Both the position numbers and the translations under genes were made by a program. 64,000 nucleotides of DNA from UBA10649 sp963793105 (lineage in GTDB: Bacteria > Actinomycetota > Actinomycetes > S36-B12): NCBI GenBank assembly GCA_963793105.1, contig CAWBZB010000008.1, positions 457,963-521,962 of the forward strand, in the 5' to 3' direction. The notes beneath the pieces were generated by a model that saw only the letters and a program-made list of their open reading frames with translations, was not told the origin of the DNA and searched no databases. Positions 1 to 8,773 of this stretch are shown piece by piece (position 1 is the stretch's first letter; each line of letters opens with the position of its first letter).

Positions 1-282
1 GTGACCGTGCCTGAGCGCGAGGCCCTGTCCGCCGTTCGCGACGTGGGCCTGACGGATGTCATGCCGCGCGCGCTGAAGGGGGAGCCGTACACGTTCTGGG
101 ACTACCGCAACGGTGCCTTCCATCGCGGCTGGGGCATGCGCATTGACCTCGTGTACGCGAACGCCCCCTTCGCTGACCGGGTCACCGACGCATGGATCGA
201 CCGGGAGGCACGCAAGGGCAAGGGCGCATCCGACCATGCGCCCGTGGTCGTCGACCTCGCGGACGAGGCGGTGCGCTCGTGA
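1..282 (+). CDS. xth: Exodeoxyribonuclease III, C-terminal part (cut by window edge)
   Basis: This is the last 93 codons of an exonuclease III / AP endonuclease (EEP fold). The visible part carries the family C-terminal block: a TFWDYR motif, then GMRIDLVYAN, and finally the GKGASDHAPVVVDL signature, whose SDH supplies the catalytic Asp-His pair. Family members are about 260 residues long, so roughly two thirds of the gene lie to the left; the GTG at base 1 is only an internal codon. The enzyme cleaves at abasic sites in base excision repair. Its stop codon overlaps the GTG start of the FemAB-like gene by four bases, suggesting translational coupling. Confidence 0.9.
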   Translation: MTVPEREALSAVRDVGLTDVMPRALKGEPYTFWDYRNGAFHRGWGMRIDLVYANAPFADRVTDAWIDREARKGKGASDHAPVVVDLADEAVRS

Positions 283-1424
283 CCCTCACCGTCCGCGCGA
301 TCACGTCCGGTCAGCACGCCGAGTGGGTGGCCGACCGTGCGTCGGTGTCCTTCCTCCAGCTCCCGGAGTGGGCAGCGGTCAAGCCAGGCTGGCGCAGCGA
401 GTCCCTCGGCTGGTTCCAGGGGTCGCGTCTGGTCGGAGCGGGACTGGTGCTCTACCGACCCGTGCCGCGCGTGCCCCAGCGGACCCTCGCCTACCTGCCG
501 GAGGGCCCGGACATCGACTGGCTCCGCCAGGAGCACCCGGGTCTGCCCCTCGACGCCTGGCTCCAGCCGCTCCAGGACCACTGCCGGGGCCAGGGGGCCT
601 TCCAGATCAAGATGGGACCACCGGTCGCGTTGCGCCGCTGGGAGGCGGCGACCATCAAGGCGGCGATCGCGGCCGCGGCTGACGGGTCGGGCGCGCTTCG
701 CCTCAGCGAGGTCATGGCCGACTGGCACTCCAGCGCGGGAGCCAAGGTGGTCGAGCGGCTGAGGGCCAGCGGCTGGACCCAGCACCGATCGTCGGGCGCC
801 GGCTTCGGCGACGTGCAGCCCCGGTACGTGTTCCAGGTCCCGCTCGCCGACCGGACCCTGGCGGACGTGTTCGCGGGCTTCAACCAGCTGTGGCGGCGCA
901 ATATCCGCAAGGCCGAGAAGGCCGGCGTCGTCGTCACCGAGGGCACGCGGGAGGATCTCGCCGCCTTCCATCCGGTGTACGTCGAGACGGCCCATCGCGA
1001 CCACTTCACGCCGCGCAGCCACGCCTACTTCCAGCAGATGTGGGACGCCCTGAACTCCGAGGCCCATCGGCTCCGCCTCTATCTCGCCCACCATGACGGA
1101 CACCTGGCCGCCGCCACGCTCATGGTCCAGGTGGGCACGCACGCGTGGTACTCCTACGGGGCCTCGACGACCGCCGATCGCGACGTGCGACCGTCGAACG
1201 CCCTCCAGTGGCGGATGATCTGCGACGCGCACGCGGCGGGCTGCGAGGTCTACGACCTGCGAGGCATCGCCGACACGCTGGATCCGGGCAATCACCTCTT
1301 CGGGCTCGTACAGTTCAAGGTGGGCACCGGCGGCTTCGCCCAGGAGTACGCGGGGGAATGGGACTACGTGCTTCGACCGCTCTGGGCGCGCGGGTTCCGC
1401 GCGTACCAGGCCAGGAAGGGGTGA
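279..1424 (+). CDS. FemAB/MurM-type aminoacyltransferase (peptidoglycan cross-bridge family)
   Basis: A 381-residue FemABX-family protein with two GNAT-like lobes. Visible family blocks are WRRNIRKAEKAGV (about residue 207), SYGAST, PSNALQWRMI followed by YDLRG, and the C-terminal FKVGTGG...EYAGEWDY block. Relatives transfer amino acids from aminoacyl-tRNA to lipid II in the cytoplasm to build or alter the interpeptide bridge. The GTG at 279 is preferred because it overlaps the exonuclease stop (GTGA) and removes 29 low-quality residues from the longest frame. It is followed six bases after its stop by an alanine-racemase-like gene, so the two are probably one operon. The amino acid transferred cannot be read from the sequence. 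Confidence 0.85.
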   Translation: MTLTVRAITSGQHAEWVADRASVSFLQLPEWAAVKPGWRSESLGWFQGSRLVGAGLVLYRPVPRVPQRTLAYLPEGPDIDWLRQEHPGLPLDAWLQPLQDHCRGQGAFQIKMGPPVALRRWEAATIKAAIAAAADGSGALRLSEVMADWHSSAGAKVVERLRASGWTQHRSSGAGFGDVQPRYVFQVPLADRTLADVFAGFNQLWRRNIRKAEKAGVVVTEGTREDLAAFHPVYVETAHRDHFTPRSHAYFQQMWDALNSEAHRLRLYLAHHDGHLAAATLMVQVGTHAWYSYGASTTADRDVRPSNALQWRMICDAHAAGCEVYDLRGIADTLDPGNHLFGLVQFKVGTGGFAQEYAGEWDYVLRPLWARGFRAYQARKG

Positions 1425-1430
1425 TCGACG

Positions 1431-2597
1431 ATGGCATTCGCGGTCACGATCGACCAGCAGAGGTGGCATGACCACCAGGACGTCGTGTGCGACCGGGTCC
1501 GAAGGGCCGCGCGCGCACCCATCGTGCCGGTCATCAAGGGCAACGGCTACGGCCTCGGCCAGCGATTGCTCGCCGACGAGGCCATCCGCCTGGCGGCCGA
1601 CACGGTCGCGGTCGGAACCGTGTTCGAGGTCGATGAGGTGGCGGAGTACGGAACGTTCGACATCATCGTGCTCGAGCCCTTCGAGCCGCGGGACTCCTTC
1701 ACCGCGGACGCCTGGTGGCGGCTCGGCCAGCAGCTCCACGCCGGCCGCGTCATCCGGACCATCTCGTCCAAGGAGGCGCTGCTCTCCCTGGGGCAGGGCC
1801 ACGGGTCGGTGCGGTGCCTGCTCGAGGCCCAGACATCCATGCACCGCTTCGGCTTCGACGAGGGTGAGCTGCTGCGCGTCCTCTCCGACTCCAAGGTCCG
1901 CGAGGCGTTCGCGCAGGGCCGCGTCCTGGTGGAGGGTCTCGCCCTGCACCTGCCGCTGGCCGAGCCGGCCGACGAGATCGATCCCCGCGGCGCCAGCCTC
2001 GGGACCGCGAAGGTGCGCGAGGTCGTGCGATGGGCCGGCCTGTGGGAGTCCGAGACCGAGGTGTGGGCGGGGCACAACTCGCCGGCGAGCCGGGTCTGGG
2101 TCTCGCACCTCGACGACGAGGAGATGGCGGCCGTCGTCGACGCCGTACCCGACATCGTCCTGCGCCCACGGATCGGAACCCGACTGTGGCTGGGCGACCG
2201 CACCGCCCTCCACGCCGCCGGCACGGTCCTGGCCGTCCATCCGCTGCCCGCGGGCGCCCACGTCGGCTACCGCCAGCGCACCGGGCCCAAGGACGGGACG
2301 CTCGTGATCGTCTCCGGCGGCACCTCGCATGGCATCGGGCTGTCGGCGCCGACCCCCGGGGCGAATGTCCGCCAGCGAGTGGTCACCGTCGGGACGGGGG
2401 CGCTGGACGCGGCCGGACGCGCGCTGTCACCCTTCCGATGGGCGGGCAAGCAGCGCTGGTTCGCGGAGCCGCCGCATCAGCACGTCTCGATGATCTGGCT
2501 GCCCAAGGGGTGCGTCATCCCGGCCGTCGGCGATCGCATGTCCGCTGACGTCCGCTTCACGACGTCGCGCTTTGACGCCGTCCTCGGCCTAGGGTGA
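1431..2597 (+). CDS. Alanine racemase-like PLP-fold protein, FemAB-linked
   Basis: A 388-residue protein with an alanine racemase N-terminal barrel: the PLP lysine is K36 in VIKGNGYG, comparable to the VVKANAYGHG motif of true racemases. It then follows the barrel (EAQTSMHRFGF, about 125-136) and ends in a beta-rich domain. By eye, the segment that should hold the second catalytic base, a Tyr in a GYADG-like motif, reads VSGGTSHGIG and contains no Tyr, so ordinary two-base racemisation is doubtful. A strong AGGAAGGGG ribosome site lies 10 bases before the ATG. The tight linkage to the FemAB gene suggests supply or editing of an amino acid for the peptidoglycan bridge (inference). The 3' end overlaps the convergent glycosyltransferase by 41 bases. 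Confidence 0.75.
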   Translation: MAFAVTIDQQRWHDHQDVVCDRVRRAARAPIVPVIKGNGYGLGQRLLADEAIRLAADTVAVGTVFEVDEVAEYGTFDIIVLEPFEPRDSFTADAWWRLGQQLHAGRVIRTISSKEALLSLGQGHGSVRCLLEAQTSMHRFGFDEGELLRVLSDSKVREAFAQGRVLVEGLALHLPLAEPADEIDPRGASLGTAKVREVVRWAGLWESETEVWAGHNSPASRVWVSHLDDEEMAAVVDAVPDIVLRPRIGTRLWLGDRTALHAAGTVLAVHPLPAGAHVGYRQRTGPKDGTLVIVSGGTSHGIGLSAPTPGANVRQRVVTVGTGALDAAGRALSPFRWAGKQRWFAEPPHQHVSMIWLPKGCVIPAVGDRMSADVRFTTSRFDAVLGLG

Positions 2598-3979
2598 CGA
2601 CGTCCGGGGCGCCGTCGAAGACGCCGCCACCGGGATCGTCCTCGTCCTCCTCGAATCCGTCGGACCGCACGATGTCGTACTGGGGCGCGAACACGTCCTG
2701 CACGACCATCGCGGCGAGGTAGACCGTCGTCACCACGCGGATGACGATGGCGACGGCGTACTCCGGACCGGTGAGGCCCGTGGTGTCGTCGACGCCGTAC
2801 CCGACGAGGTACCACCAGATCGCTGCGAAGTAGATCACCTCGCCGGTCTGCCAGATCAGGAAGTCCCGCCACCGCGGTCGCGCCATGACGGCGAGCGGCA
2901 CGAGCCAGAGCGAGTACTGCGGCGAGTAGACCTTGTTGGTGAGCACGAAGGCGGCGACGATGAGGAACAGGACGGCCGCGAGACGAGGCCGTCGCGGCGC
3001 CGCCAGGACCATCACCCCGATGCCCACGCACAGCGCCAGGAACAGTCCCGTGGCCACGAGGTTGAGCCGCTCCGGGGGCACTCCCCAGCCGCCGCCCTGC
3101 GACAGGGCGTACCAGATCGACCCGAAGTCCTCGCCGCGCTCCTGGCTGAACCGGTAGAAGTAGGACCAGCCCTCGACATTGGCGATCATCACCGGCACAT
3201 TGACCGCCAGCCACGTCGCCGCCGTGCCAGCGACGAGGAGCCCGAACGCACGCCACTTCGCCGTGCGCAGGGCCAGCACGAGGAAGCCCCCCAGCAGCAG
3301 GACGGGATAGAACTTCGCCGCCACCGCGAGTCCCAGCAGGAGGCCGGCGGCGAAGGGGTGCCGCCGCGCCCACAGCAGCAGGGCGAGCGCGATGAACGCC
3401 AGCGGGAGCAGGTCCCAGTTGATCGTGGCTGCCAGGATCATCGTCGGGGCGAGTGCCACCATCGCCGCATCCCAGGGCCGGCGTCGGACCGTCAGTGCGG
3501 TGGCGGCCACGGTGGCGATGAAGGCGATGAACAGCAGCACCACGTTGACGTCGAAGAACACGGTCGTGGGTTGGTCGGTGGGGAAGACCGACGTCACGGC
3601 CGCCCGTGATCAGCGCGGCCAGCTGCATGAACCCGCCGGTCAGGACCGGGTACTCCAGGTGCTGGCCGTCGGGCATGGCCTGGACATAGGGGATCAGCCC
3701 GTCAGCGAATCCTCGCAGCGAGTACAGCGGAGCGATATCGGTGTAGCAGAGGTGCTCGTAGCGTTCCGGCGTCCGCCAGCCCTCTGCGCGGCAGGAGAGG
3801 TCGAGCACGTAGCCGAGGACGTACGAGAAGGTCGCGATGGCGATGACCGCCCGCAGCGGATTCCACCAGGTGGCACCGATCCTCGCCCACCTGCCCAGCG
3901 GCCCTCCGACGGCGCCGGTCGTGCTGGCCACCACCGGATCCTCGCGCCCGGGGAGCACGATCGGCGAGGGTGGGCTCAC
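2557..3979 (-). pseudogene. GT87/DUF2029-type membrane mannosyltransferase-like protein, broken by a one-base frameshift
   Basis: Read leftward from the GTG at 3979, the first 127 codons encode the start of a polyprenol-phosphate-dependent glycosyltransferase (PLGRWARIGATWWNPLRAV, LCYTDIAPLY, YPVLTGGFMQLAALITGG). The frame then fails, and the rest (from about 3600 to 2557, many membrane helices including NWDLLPLAFIALALL) continues in another frame. Dropping one base from a GGGCGGCC run near 3600 restores a 473-residue protein matching the family length. The gene is homologous in content and position to the protein encoded beside ponA1 in mycobacteria. Its start overlaps the PBP stop (GTGA). 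Slipped-strand mutation, sequencing error or, less likely, two half-genes are the options. Confidence 0.75.
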
Positions 3980-6159
3980 TCCGGTCGGCCTTCCTCGATC
4001 GGCGGGCTGGGCACCTGCGTCGGCTCGGGCTCGGGCGAGAAGAGCGCGTCATCGGGCGACTGGCTCGGCGTCTCCAGCGGCGCGGGCTCGTCCGGCGAAC
4101 CGCTCGGAAGTGTATCCACGGCCGAGGGCTCGTTGGAGAACTCGGGGATGACCTCCGGCGTGGGGCAGCCGATCGGGACCTCCTCGAGATCCGTCGTGAT
4201 CGAGGTAGGACAGTCGAGTGGCTGGGTGGCGTCGTCCGGCGGCTCGGGGAAGTCCTCGACCGGCAGGCCGTCGAGCGCCGCCGTCATGAACGCGGTCCAG
4301 ATGGCCGCGGGGAAGGAGCCTCCGGTGACCGTGGACAGTCCGCCGGTCCCGGACAACGACACCGGGATGCCGTCCTTGTCCTCCTTCGCCATCAGCACGG
4401 CCGTGGACAGCTGCGGGGTGTAGCCGACGAACCACGCGCTCTTGTTGTCGTCGGTCGTGCCGGTCTTGGCCGCGGCCGGCCGACCCAGGGCGAGCGCCGT
4501 TGAGCCCGTCCCGTTGGTGACCACCCGGCTCAGCGCATAGGTGACGGTGTCAGCGACCGGGGCATCGAACACGCGATCGGTCTTGGGATTGAGCTGGAAG
4601 AGCAGGCCGTCGTTCGGTCCGATGATCTCCTTGACCACGGACGTGGTCGCGCGCCCGCCGCTGTCGGCGAACGTGGCATAGGCGTTCGCCATGTCGAGTC
4701 CCGATGGCGAGGCGGTGCCGAGAACGAACGTGAGGTCGAGGTTCTTCAGGTCCATGCCGGGGGTGTCGGCCGGCACTCCCGCTCGGACAGCCGCGTCCGC
4801 GACCCTGCCCACGCCGACGTCGGACTCCAACTGCACGTAGGCCGAGTTGATGCTGTTCTCGGTGGCCGCGAGAAGGGTGACGTCGCCGTAGGACCGGTCC
4901 CCGTAGTTGGAGAAGGTGTAGCCGTCGACCGTGGCCGGGGAGTCGCCCGGCCACACGGAGTTCAGGAGGATGTCCTGCTCGGTGGCGGCCGCGAGCGCGA
5001 AGGGCTTGAAGGTCGATCCTGCCTGCGCGAACTGACGCGTGGCGTTGTTGATCTGGTCGTCGATGAAGTTCTCGCCGCCGTAGATGGCCACGACCTCGCC
5101 CGTCCCGGGGCGGACCGCGGCCAGGCCGATGCGCAGGCCCTTCGTGCCGCTCGACGGACCGACCTTGCGCACGGCCGCCGTGGCCGCCTTCTGCGCCGCC
5201 TTGTCGAACGTCGACACGATGCGCAGGCCGCCGCGCTGGATCTCGGTCTCGTCATACCCGAGTTCCACCAGTTCCTGCTCGACCATCGTCAGCAGGAAGC
5301 CGGTCTGCCCGCTGAGCCGGTCCTTGGCCTTCAGCTTCTTGATCTTCGGGAACTCGGCCGTCTTGCGCTGCCGGTCGGTCAGCCAGCCCTTCTCGACCAT
5401 CGAGTCCAGCACGTAGTCCCACCGGGCCTCCAGGGCCTCGGCGCTGTCCTCCGGCGCGAGGCCGCTGGGCGACTTGATGATGGCGGCGAGGACCGCGCCC
5501 TGCTCGATGGTGAGCTCGCTCGCCGGGACGCCGAAGTAGGCGATCGAGGCGGCCTCGATGCCGTAGGCGCCGCGACCGAAGTAGATCGTGTTCAGGTAGT
5601 TGCCGAGGATCTCGTCCTTGGAGACGATCGTCTCCAGCTTGAAGGCGAGCAGCGCCTCCTTGATCTTGCGATCCCACGAACGCTCCTGCGACAGGAAGGC
5701 GTTCTTCGCATACTGCTGCGTGATCGTCGAGCCGCCCTGCGTGGAGCCTCCCGTGAGGTTGTTCACCGCTGCGCGCCCGATGCCCAGCGGCGAGATGCCG
5801 CCGTGCTCGTAGAAGTCACGGTCCTCGGCGGCCAGGATCGCCTGCTGCACCTCGATCGGCACGTCCTCCAGATCGATGCTGCGTCGCGTGGACTCGCCGA
5901 GTCGCCCCAGTTCGCTGGTGCCATCGGACCAGTACACGATGGTCGCCTCACTCGTCGCGACCTCGTTGGGCGTGGGAACCGTCGTCCGGGCGAGCAGGAA
6001 GGCGAAGACGGCCATCGCGAGTCCCACGAGGACCACCGCGACGATGACCAGCCACCGCAACCAGCGTCTCCTCGGCTTCGGCGCGGGACGCGCGGGGGCC
6101 CGCTTCCGGGTCGTCGACCCGCTCGCCCGCGAGGCGGGCTTGCGGCGGGAGTCGGACAC
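3976..6159 (-). CDS. ponA: Class A penicillin-binding protein (transglycosylase-transpeptidase)
   Basis: A 727-residue bifunctional peptidoglycan synthase. It has a basic cytoplasmic tail, one membrane helix (about 33-57), and a GT51 glycosyltransferase domain with catalytic E112 in AEDRDFYEHGG and the GGSTITQQYAKN motif (about 142-153). The transpeptidase domain carries S382 in GSTFK, SIN at 436-438 and K565 in KTGTT. An acidic Pro/Ser-rich tail with no recognisable domain closes it. It polymerises and cross-links glycan strands outside the membrane. The GTG start at 6159 is preceded by GAGGAA. The order DUF5318-ponA-GT87 matches the mycobacterial Rv0049-Rv0051 neighbourhood. Confidence 0.95.
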   Translation of the reverse strand: MSDSRRKPASRASGSTTRKRAPARPAPKPRRRWLRWLVIVAVVLVGLAMAVFAFLLARTTVPTPNEVATSEATIVYWSDGTSELGRLGESTRRSIDLEDVPIEVQQAILAAEDRDFYEHGGISPLGIGRAAVNNLTGGSTQGGSTITQQYAKNAFLSQERSWDRKIKEALLAFKLETIVSKDEILGNYLNTIYFGRGAYGIEAASIAYFGVPASELTIEQGAVLAAIIKSPSGLAPEDSAEALEARWDYVLDSMVEKGWLTDRQRKTAEFPKIKKLKAKDRLSGQTGFLLTMVEQELVELGYDETEIQRGGLRIVSTFDKAAQKAATAAVRKVGPSSGTKGLRIGLAAVRPGTGEVVAIYGGENFIDDQINNATRQFAQAGSTFKPFALAAATEQDILLNSVWPGDSPATVDGYTFSNYGDRSYGDVTLLAATENSINSAYVQLESDVGVGRVADAAVRAGVPADTPGMDLKNLDLTFVLGTASPSGLDMANAYATFADSGGRATTSVVKEIIGPNDGLLFQLNPKTDRVFDAPVADTVTYALSRVVTNGTGSTALALGRPAAAKTGTTDDNKSAWFVGYTPQLSTAVLMAKEDKDGIPVSLSGTGGLSTVTGGSFPAAIWTAFMTAALDGLPVEDFPEPPDDATQPLDCPTSITTDLEEVPIGCPTPEVIPEFSNEPSAVDTLPSGSPDEPAPLETPSQSPDDALFSPEPEPTQVPSPPIEEGRPE

Positions 6160-6236
6160 AGGCGTTCCTCACGTCTCGGGGAAGTCCCCATCGATGCCGG
6201 TGTCGGCCGGTGGCCGGTCAGCCGCAGGGGTCGTGA

Positions 6237-6758
6237 CTAGTCAAGGAGATCACGAGGCGTGGGCAGAGCACGTCGCGGCACGCCGTCTCCTAGGACGTAC
6301 GTGGTCAGCAGGAAGTTCCAGTGGCAGCGCTGGCACACCTCTACGACGTAGACCGAGAAGGCACCGAACCGGAAGGCCATCGTGGGGAGCTCGTCCGTCG
6401 CGCGGATCCGACCGGAGTACGGCCCGAGCTCATCACCGTAGACATAGGTGACGGTGACGAGGCCGGCGTCACGGCACGCCGGGCAGGCACCGCCGGCGGG
6501 TTCGCCGTGGAAGCGCGCCGCCTTGAGCAGGTAGGGATCGGCGTCGCACAGGTCGGAGGTGAGGGCACCGCCGTGGAAGAGCCGCTGCAGGGCCGCGCGC
6601 CGCTGCAGGCCGTGGTCGACCACCGATCGGGGGCGGTCGGGATGATCCACCGGCTCGGGAGGGGGGAGGGGGACGGCCCTCGAGCGCGTCCGACGCGACG
6701 CGGCGGACTCCCCGCGGGCGATGGTCCCGCGGATCGCCGACTTCCGGGGCGCCGCCAT
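6237..6758 (-). CDS. DUF5318 family zinc-ribbon-like protein
   Basis: A protein of up to 173 residues of the actinobacterial DUF5318 family. Recognisable blocks are SVVDHGLQRRAALQRLF, DADPYLLKAARFHGEP, CPAC, YVYGDELG and VVEVCQRCHWNFLLT. The two CxxC pairs suggest a bound metal; function is unknown. Related proteins usually begin close to the VVDY-like block, so the true start may be the GTG about 44 codons inside the longest frame. It is the first gene of the leftward DUF5318-ponA-GT87 block and diverges from padR across the AT-rich operator region. Confidence 0.75.
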   Translation of the reverse strand: MAAPRKSAIRGTIARGESAASRRTRSRAVPLPPPEPVDHPDRPRSVVDHGLQRRAALQRLFHGGALTSDLCDADPYLLKAARFHGEPAGGACPACRDAGLVTVTYVYGDELGPYSGRIRATDELPTMAFRFGAFSVYVVEVCQRCHWNFLLTTYVLGDGVPRRALPTPRDLLD

Positions 6759-6805
6759 GCGGCCCGATTGTAGATGGCGAGGCCGAGGAGCCCCGCGACG
6801 CCATT

Positions 6806-6861
6806 TTGATATATCAGTTCGATATGTTGTACTGACTTATCGAGACGGCATATCGCCGTCA
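6806..6861 (+). promoter_or_regulatory. PadR operator/leader region upstream of padR-ino1
   Basis: This AT-rich island in very GC-rich DNA contains the inverted repeat ATATC-agttc-GATAT (6811-6825), the octamer GATATATC (6808-6815), the decamer TGACTTATCG (6833-6842) and a second inverted repeat GACGGC-N5-GCCGTC (6844-6860). The octamer and the decamer recur exactly upstream of the other padR gene at 42445-42470. PadR regulators commonly repress their own promoters through such TATCG-type palindromes. I see no convincing -35/-10 pair here. Confidence 0.6.
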
Positions 6862-6881
6862 CACGACCTTCAGGGGCGACC

Positions 6882-7520
6882 ATGGCCAAGCGACACGACG
6901 TGCTGGAGTTCGCCGTCCTCGGCGTCCTCTCCGACGGTCCCCTCCACGGCTACGAACTGCGCAAGCGCCTGTCTGCCGTCCTCGGACCCTTCCGCGCCCT
7001 GTCCTACGGCTCCCTCTACCCCTGCCTGCGCCGGCTCCAGGCCAAGGGACTGCTCGCCGAGGTCGACGTCACCCCCGCCACTGAGTCCTCCGCACCGCCG
7101 TTGGCGGGGCGCCGCTCGCGAGTCGTGTACGCCGTCACCGCAGAGGGCAAGGAGGAGTTCGGCGCCTGGGCCAACCAACCGGGCCCCGAGGCGTGGGAGG
7201 ACGAGGGATTCGCGGCGCACCTGGCCTTCTTCAGCCGCACCGAGGCCCGGGTGCGCCTGCGCATCCTCGAAGGGCGCCGGTCGCGTCTGGAGGAGCGGGT
7301 GGACTCGCTGCGCGACTCCCTCGCCCGCAGTCGTGAGCGCGTCGACGCCTACACCCTTCAGCTTCAGCAGCACGGGCTCGATGGCGCGGAGCGTGAGGTC
7401 CGCTGGCTCAACGAGCTCATCCAGCACGAACGCGACAACGGCGACAGTGCCGTCGTCGCCCCGTCCACACCTGAGGCGTCGCCCACCGGCCGCGCATCGA
7501 TCAACAACAAGGAGCAGTAA
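6882..7520 (+). CDS. PadR-family transcriptional regulator of ino1
   Basis: A 212-residue regulator with an N-terminal winged helix of the PadR type (FAVLGVLSDGPLHGYELRKRL, SYGSLYPCLRRL, RRSRVVYAVTAEGK) and a C-terminal helical region (about 95-180) rich in Arg/Glu that should form the dimerisation coiled coil. The ATG follows an AGGGG site. Its TAA shares one base with the ino1 ATG (TAATG), and an AAGGAG site for ino1 lies in its last codons, so both are co-translated. The arrangement equals mycobacterial Rv0047c-Rv0046c, so control of inositol synthesis is the likely job. The upstream palindromes suggest autoregulation. Confidence 0.85.
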   Translation: MAKRHDVLEFAVLGVLSDGPLHGYELRKRLSAVLGPFRALSYGSLYPCLRRLQAKGLLAEVDVTPATESSAPPLAGRRSRVVYAVTAEGKEEFGAWANQPGPEAWEDEGFAAHLAFFSRTEARVRLRILEGRRSRLEERVDSLRDSLARSRERVDAYTLQLQQHGLDGAEREVRWLNELIQHERDNGDSAVVAPSTPEASPTGRASINNKEQ

Positions 7521-8602
7521 TGGGTTCGGTTCGCGTAGCTATCGTCGGCGTAGGCAACTGCGCCTCGTCCCTGGTCCAGGGTGTGGAGTACTACAAGGAC
7601 GCCTCCTCGGCGGACTTCGTGCCGGGACTCATGCACGTCCAGTTCGGCGAGTACCACGTCCGCGACGTCGAGTTCGTCGCCGCCTTCGACGTGGATGGCA
7701 AGAAGGTCGGCCTCGACCTCGCCGACGCGATCGGTGCGTCTGAGAACAACACCCTGAAGTTCGCCGAGGTCCCGCCGACCGGCGTCACCGTGCAGCGGGG
7801 CCACACCCACGACGGGCTGGGCAAGTACTACCGCGAGATGGTCGCCGAGTCCGACGCCGCTCCGGTCGACGTCGTCCAGGCGCTCAAGGATGCCAAGGTC
7901 GACATCGTCGTGTGCTACCTCCCGGTCGGTTCCGAGGCCGCCGCCAAGTTCTACGCGCAGTGCGCGATCGACGCGGGCTGCGGCTTCGTCAATGCCCTGC
8001 CGGTCTTCATCGCCGGCACCCCCGAGTGGGCCAAGAAGTTCGAGGATGCGGGGCTGCCGATCGTGGGCGACGACATCAAGAGCCAGGTCGGCGCGACGAT
8101 CACCCACCGCGTGATGGCGAAGCTGTTCGAGGACCGCGGCGTCATCCTCGACCGGACCTACCAGCTGAACGTCGGCGGCAACATGGACTTCATGAACATG
8201 CTCGAGCGCGATCGCCTGGAGTCCAAGAAGATCTCCAAGACCCAGGCCGTCACCTCGCAGATCACCTCGCACGACATGGGTGCCCGCAACGTGCACATCG
8301 GCCCGAGCGACTACGTGGCCTGGCTGGATGACCGCAAGTGGGCCTTCGTGCGACTCGAGGGCCGCGCCTTCGGCGACGCTCCCCTCAACCTGGAGTACAA
8401 GCTCGAGGTGTGGGACTCCCCCAACAGCGCCGGCGTCATCATCGATGCCGTCCGCGCCGCGAAGATCGCCATGGACCGGGGCGTCGGCGGTCCGGTCCTG
8501 TCCGCGTCGAGCTACTTCATGAAGTCGCCGCCCGTGCAGTACACCGACAGCGAGGCCCGTCAGGCGGTCGAGGACTTCATCGCCGGCACGATCGAGCGCT
8601 AG
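7520..8602 (+). CDS. ino1: Inositol-3-phosphate synthase
   Basis: A 360-residue L-myo-inositol-1-phosphate synthase that converts glucose-6-phosphate to inositol-3-phosphate with NAD. It shows the N-terminal dinucleotide motif VAIVGVGNCASSLVQG, the PVGSEAAAKFYA and VNALPVFIAGTP blocks, GDDIKSQVGATITHR, and LNVGGNMDFMNM near the active site. The length fits the short actinobacterial class. In actinobacteria the product feeds phosphatidylinositol, its mannosides and mycothiol. It is translationally coupled to the PadR gene and followed by a strong hairpin terminator. Confidence 0.97.
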   Translation: MGSVRVAIVGVGNCASSLVQGVEYYKDASSADFVPGLMHVQFGEYHVRDVEFVAAFDVDGKKVGLDLADAIGASENNTLKFAEVPPTGVTVQRGHTHDGLGKYYREMVAESDAAPVDVVQALKDAKVDIVVCYLPVGSEAAAKFYAQCAIDAGCGFVNALPVFIAGTPEWAKKFEDAGLPIVGDDIKSQVGATITHRVMAKLFEDRGVILDRTYQLNVGGNMDFMNMLERDRLESKKISKTQAVTSQITSHDMGARNVHIGPSDYVAWLDDRKWAFVRLEGRAFGDAPLNLEYKLEVWDSPNSAGVIIDAVRAAKIAMDRGVGGPVLSASSYFMKSPPVQYTDSEARQAVEDFIAGTIER

Positions 8603-8623
8603 CACCCCACCCCTACCGTTTGT

Positions 8624-8684
8624 CCCGCTAAGCGGGAGAAGCGGACGAATCCGGCCTGATTCAGGCCGGATTCGTCCGTTTCTC
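8624..8684. terminator. Double hairpin after ino1 with a 24-bp stem
   Basis: A small hairpin CCCGCT-A-AGCGGG (8624-8636) runs into a very long one. The left arm 8636-8659 pairs with the right arm 8661-8684 over 24 positions with a single mismatch or wobble around the centre GGCCTGATTCAGGCC. A short T-containing stretch follows. It most likely ends ino1 transcription and could act in both directions. Confidence 0.75.
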
Positions 8685-8760
8685 CCACGGTCGTCTCCGA
8701 TCCCTCCGCGAGGTGGGTTGCCCACCACGCCCGCACGACCCGTCGGAGCAGGCAGGCCGG

Positions 8761-8766
8761 TAGCGT
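8761..8766 (+). promoter_or_regulatory. -10 element TAGCGT for leaderless MFS mRNA
   Basis: TAGCGT ends seven bases before the ATG of the MFS gene, which places the transcription start at or next to the start codon. No ribosome-binding sequence precedes the ATG, consistent with a leaderless message. Confidence 0.5.
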
Positions 8767-8773
8767 CACCACC

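Noticed and set aside
102..2330. A 742-codon open frame opposite the FemAB and racemase-like genes
   Set aside because: It has no recognisable motif and mirrors the third-position bias of the real genes on the plus strand; typical high-GC shadow.
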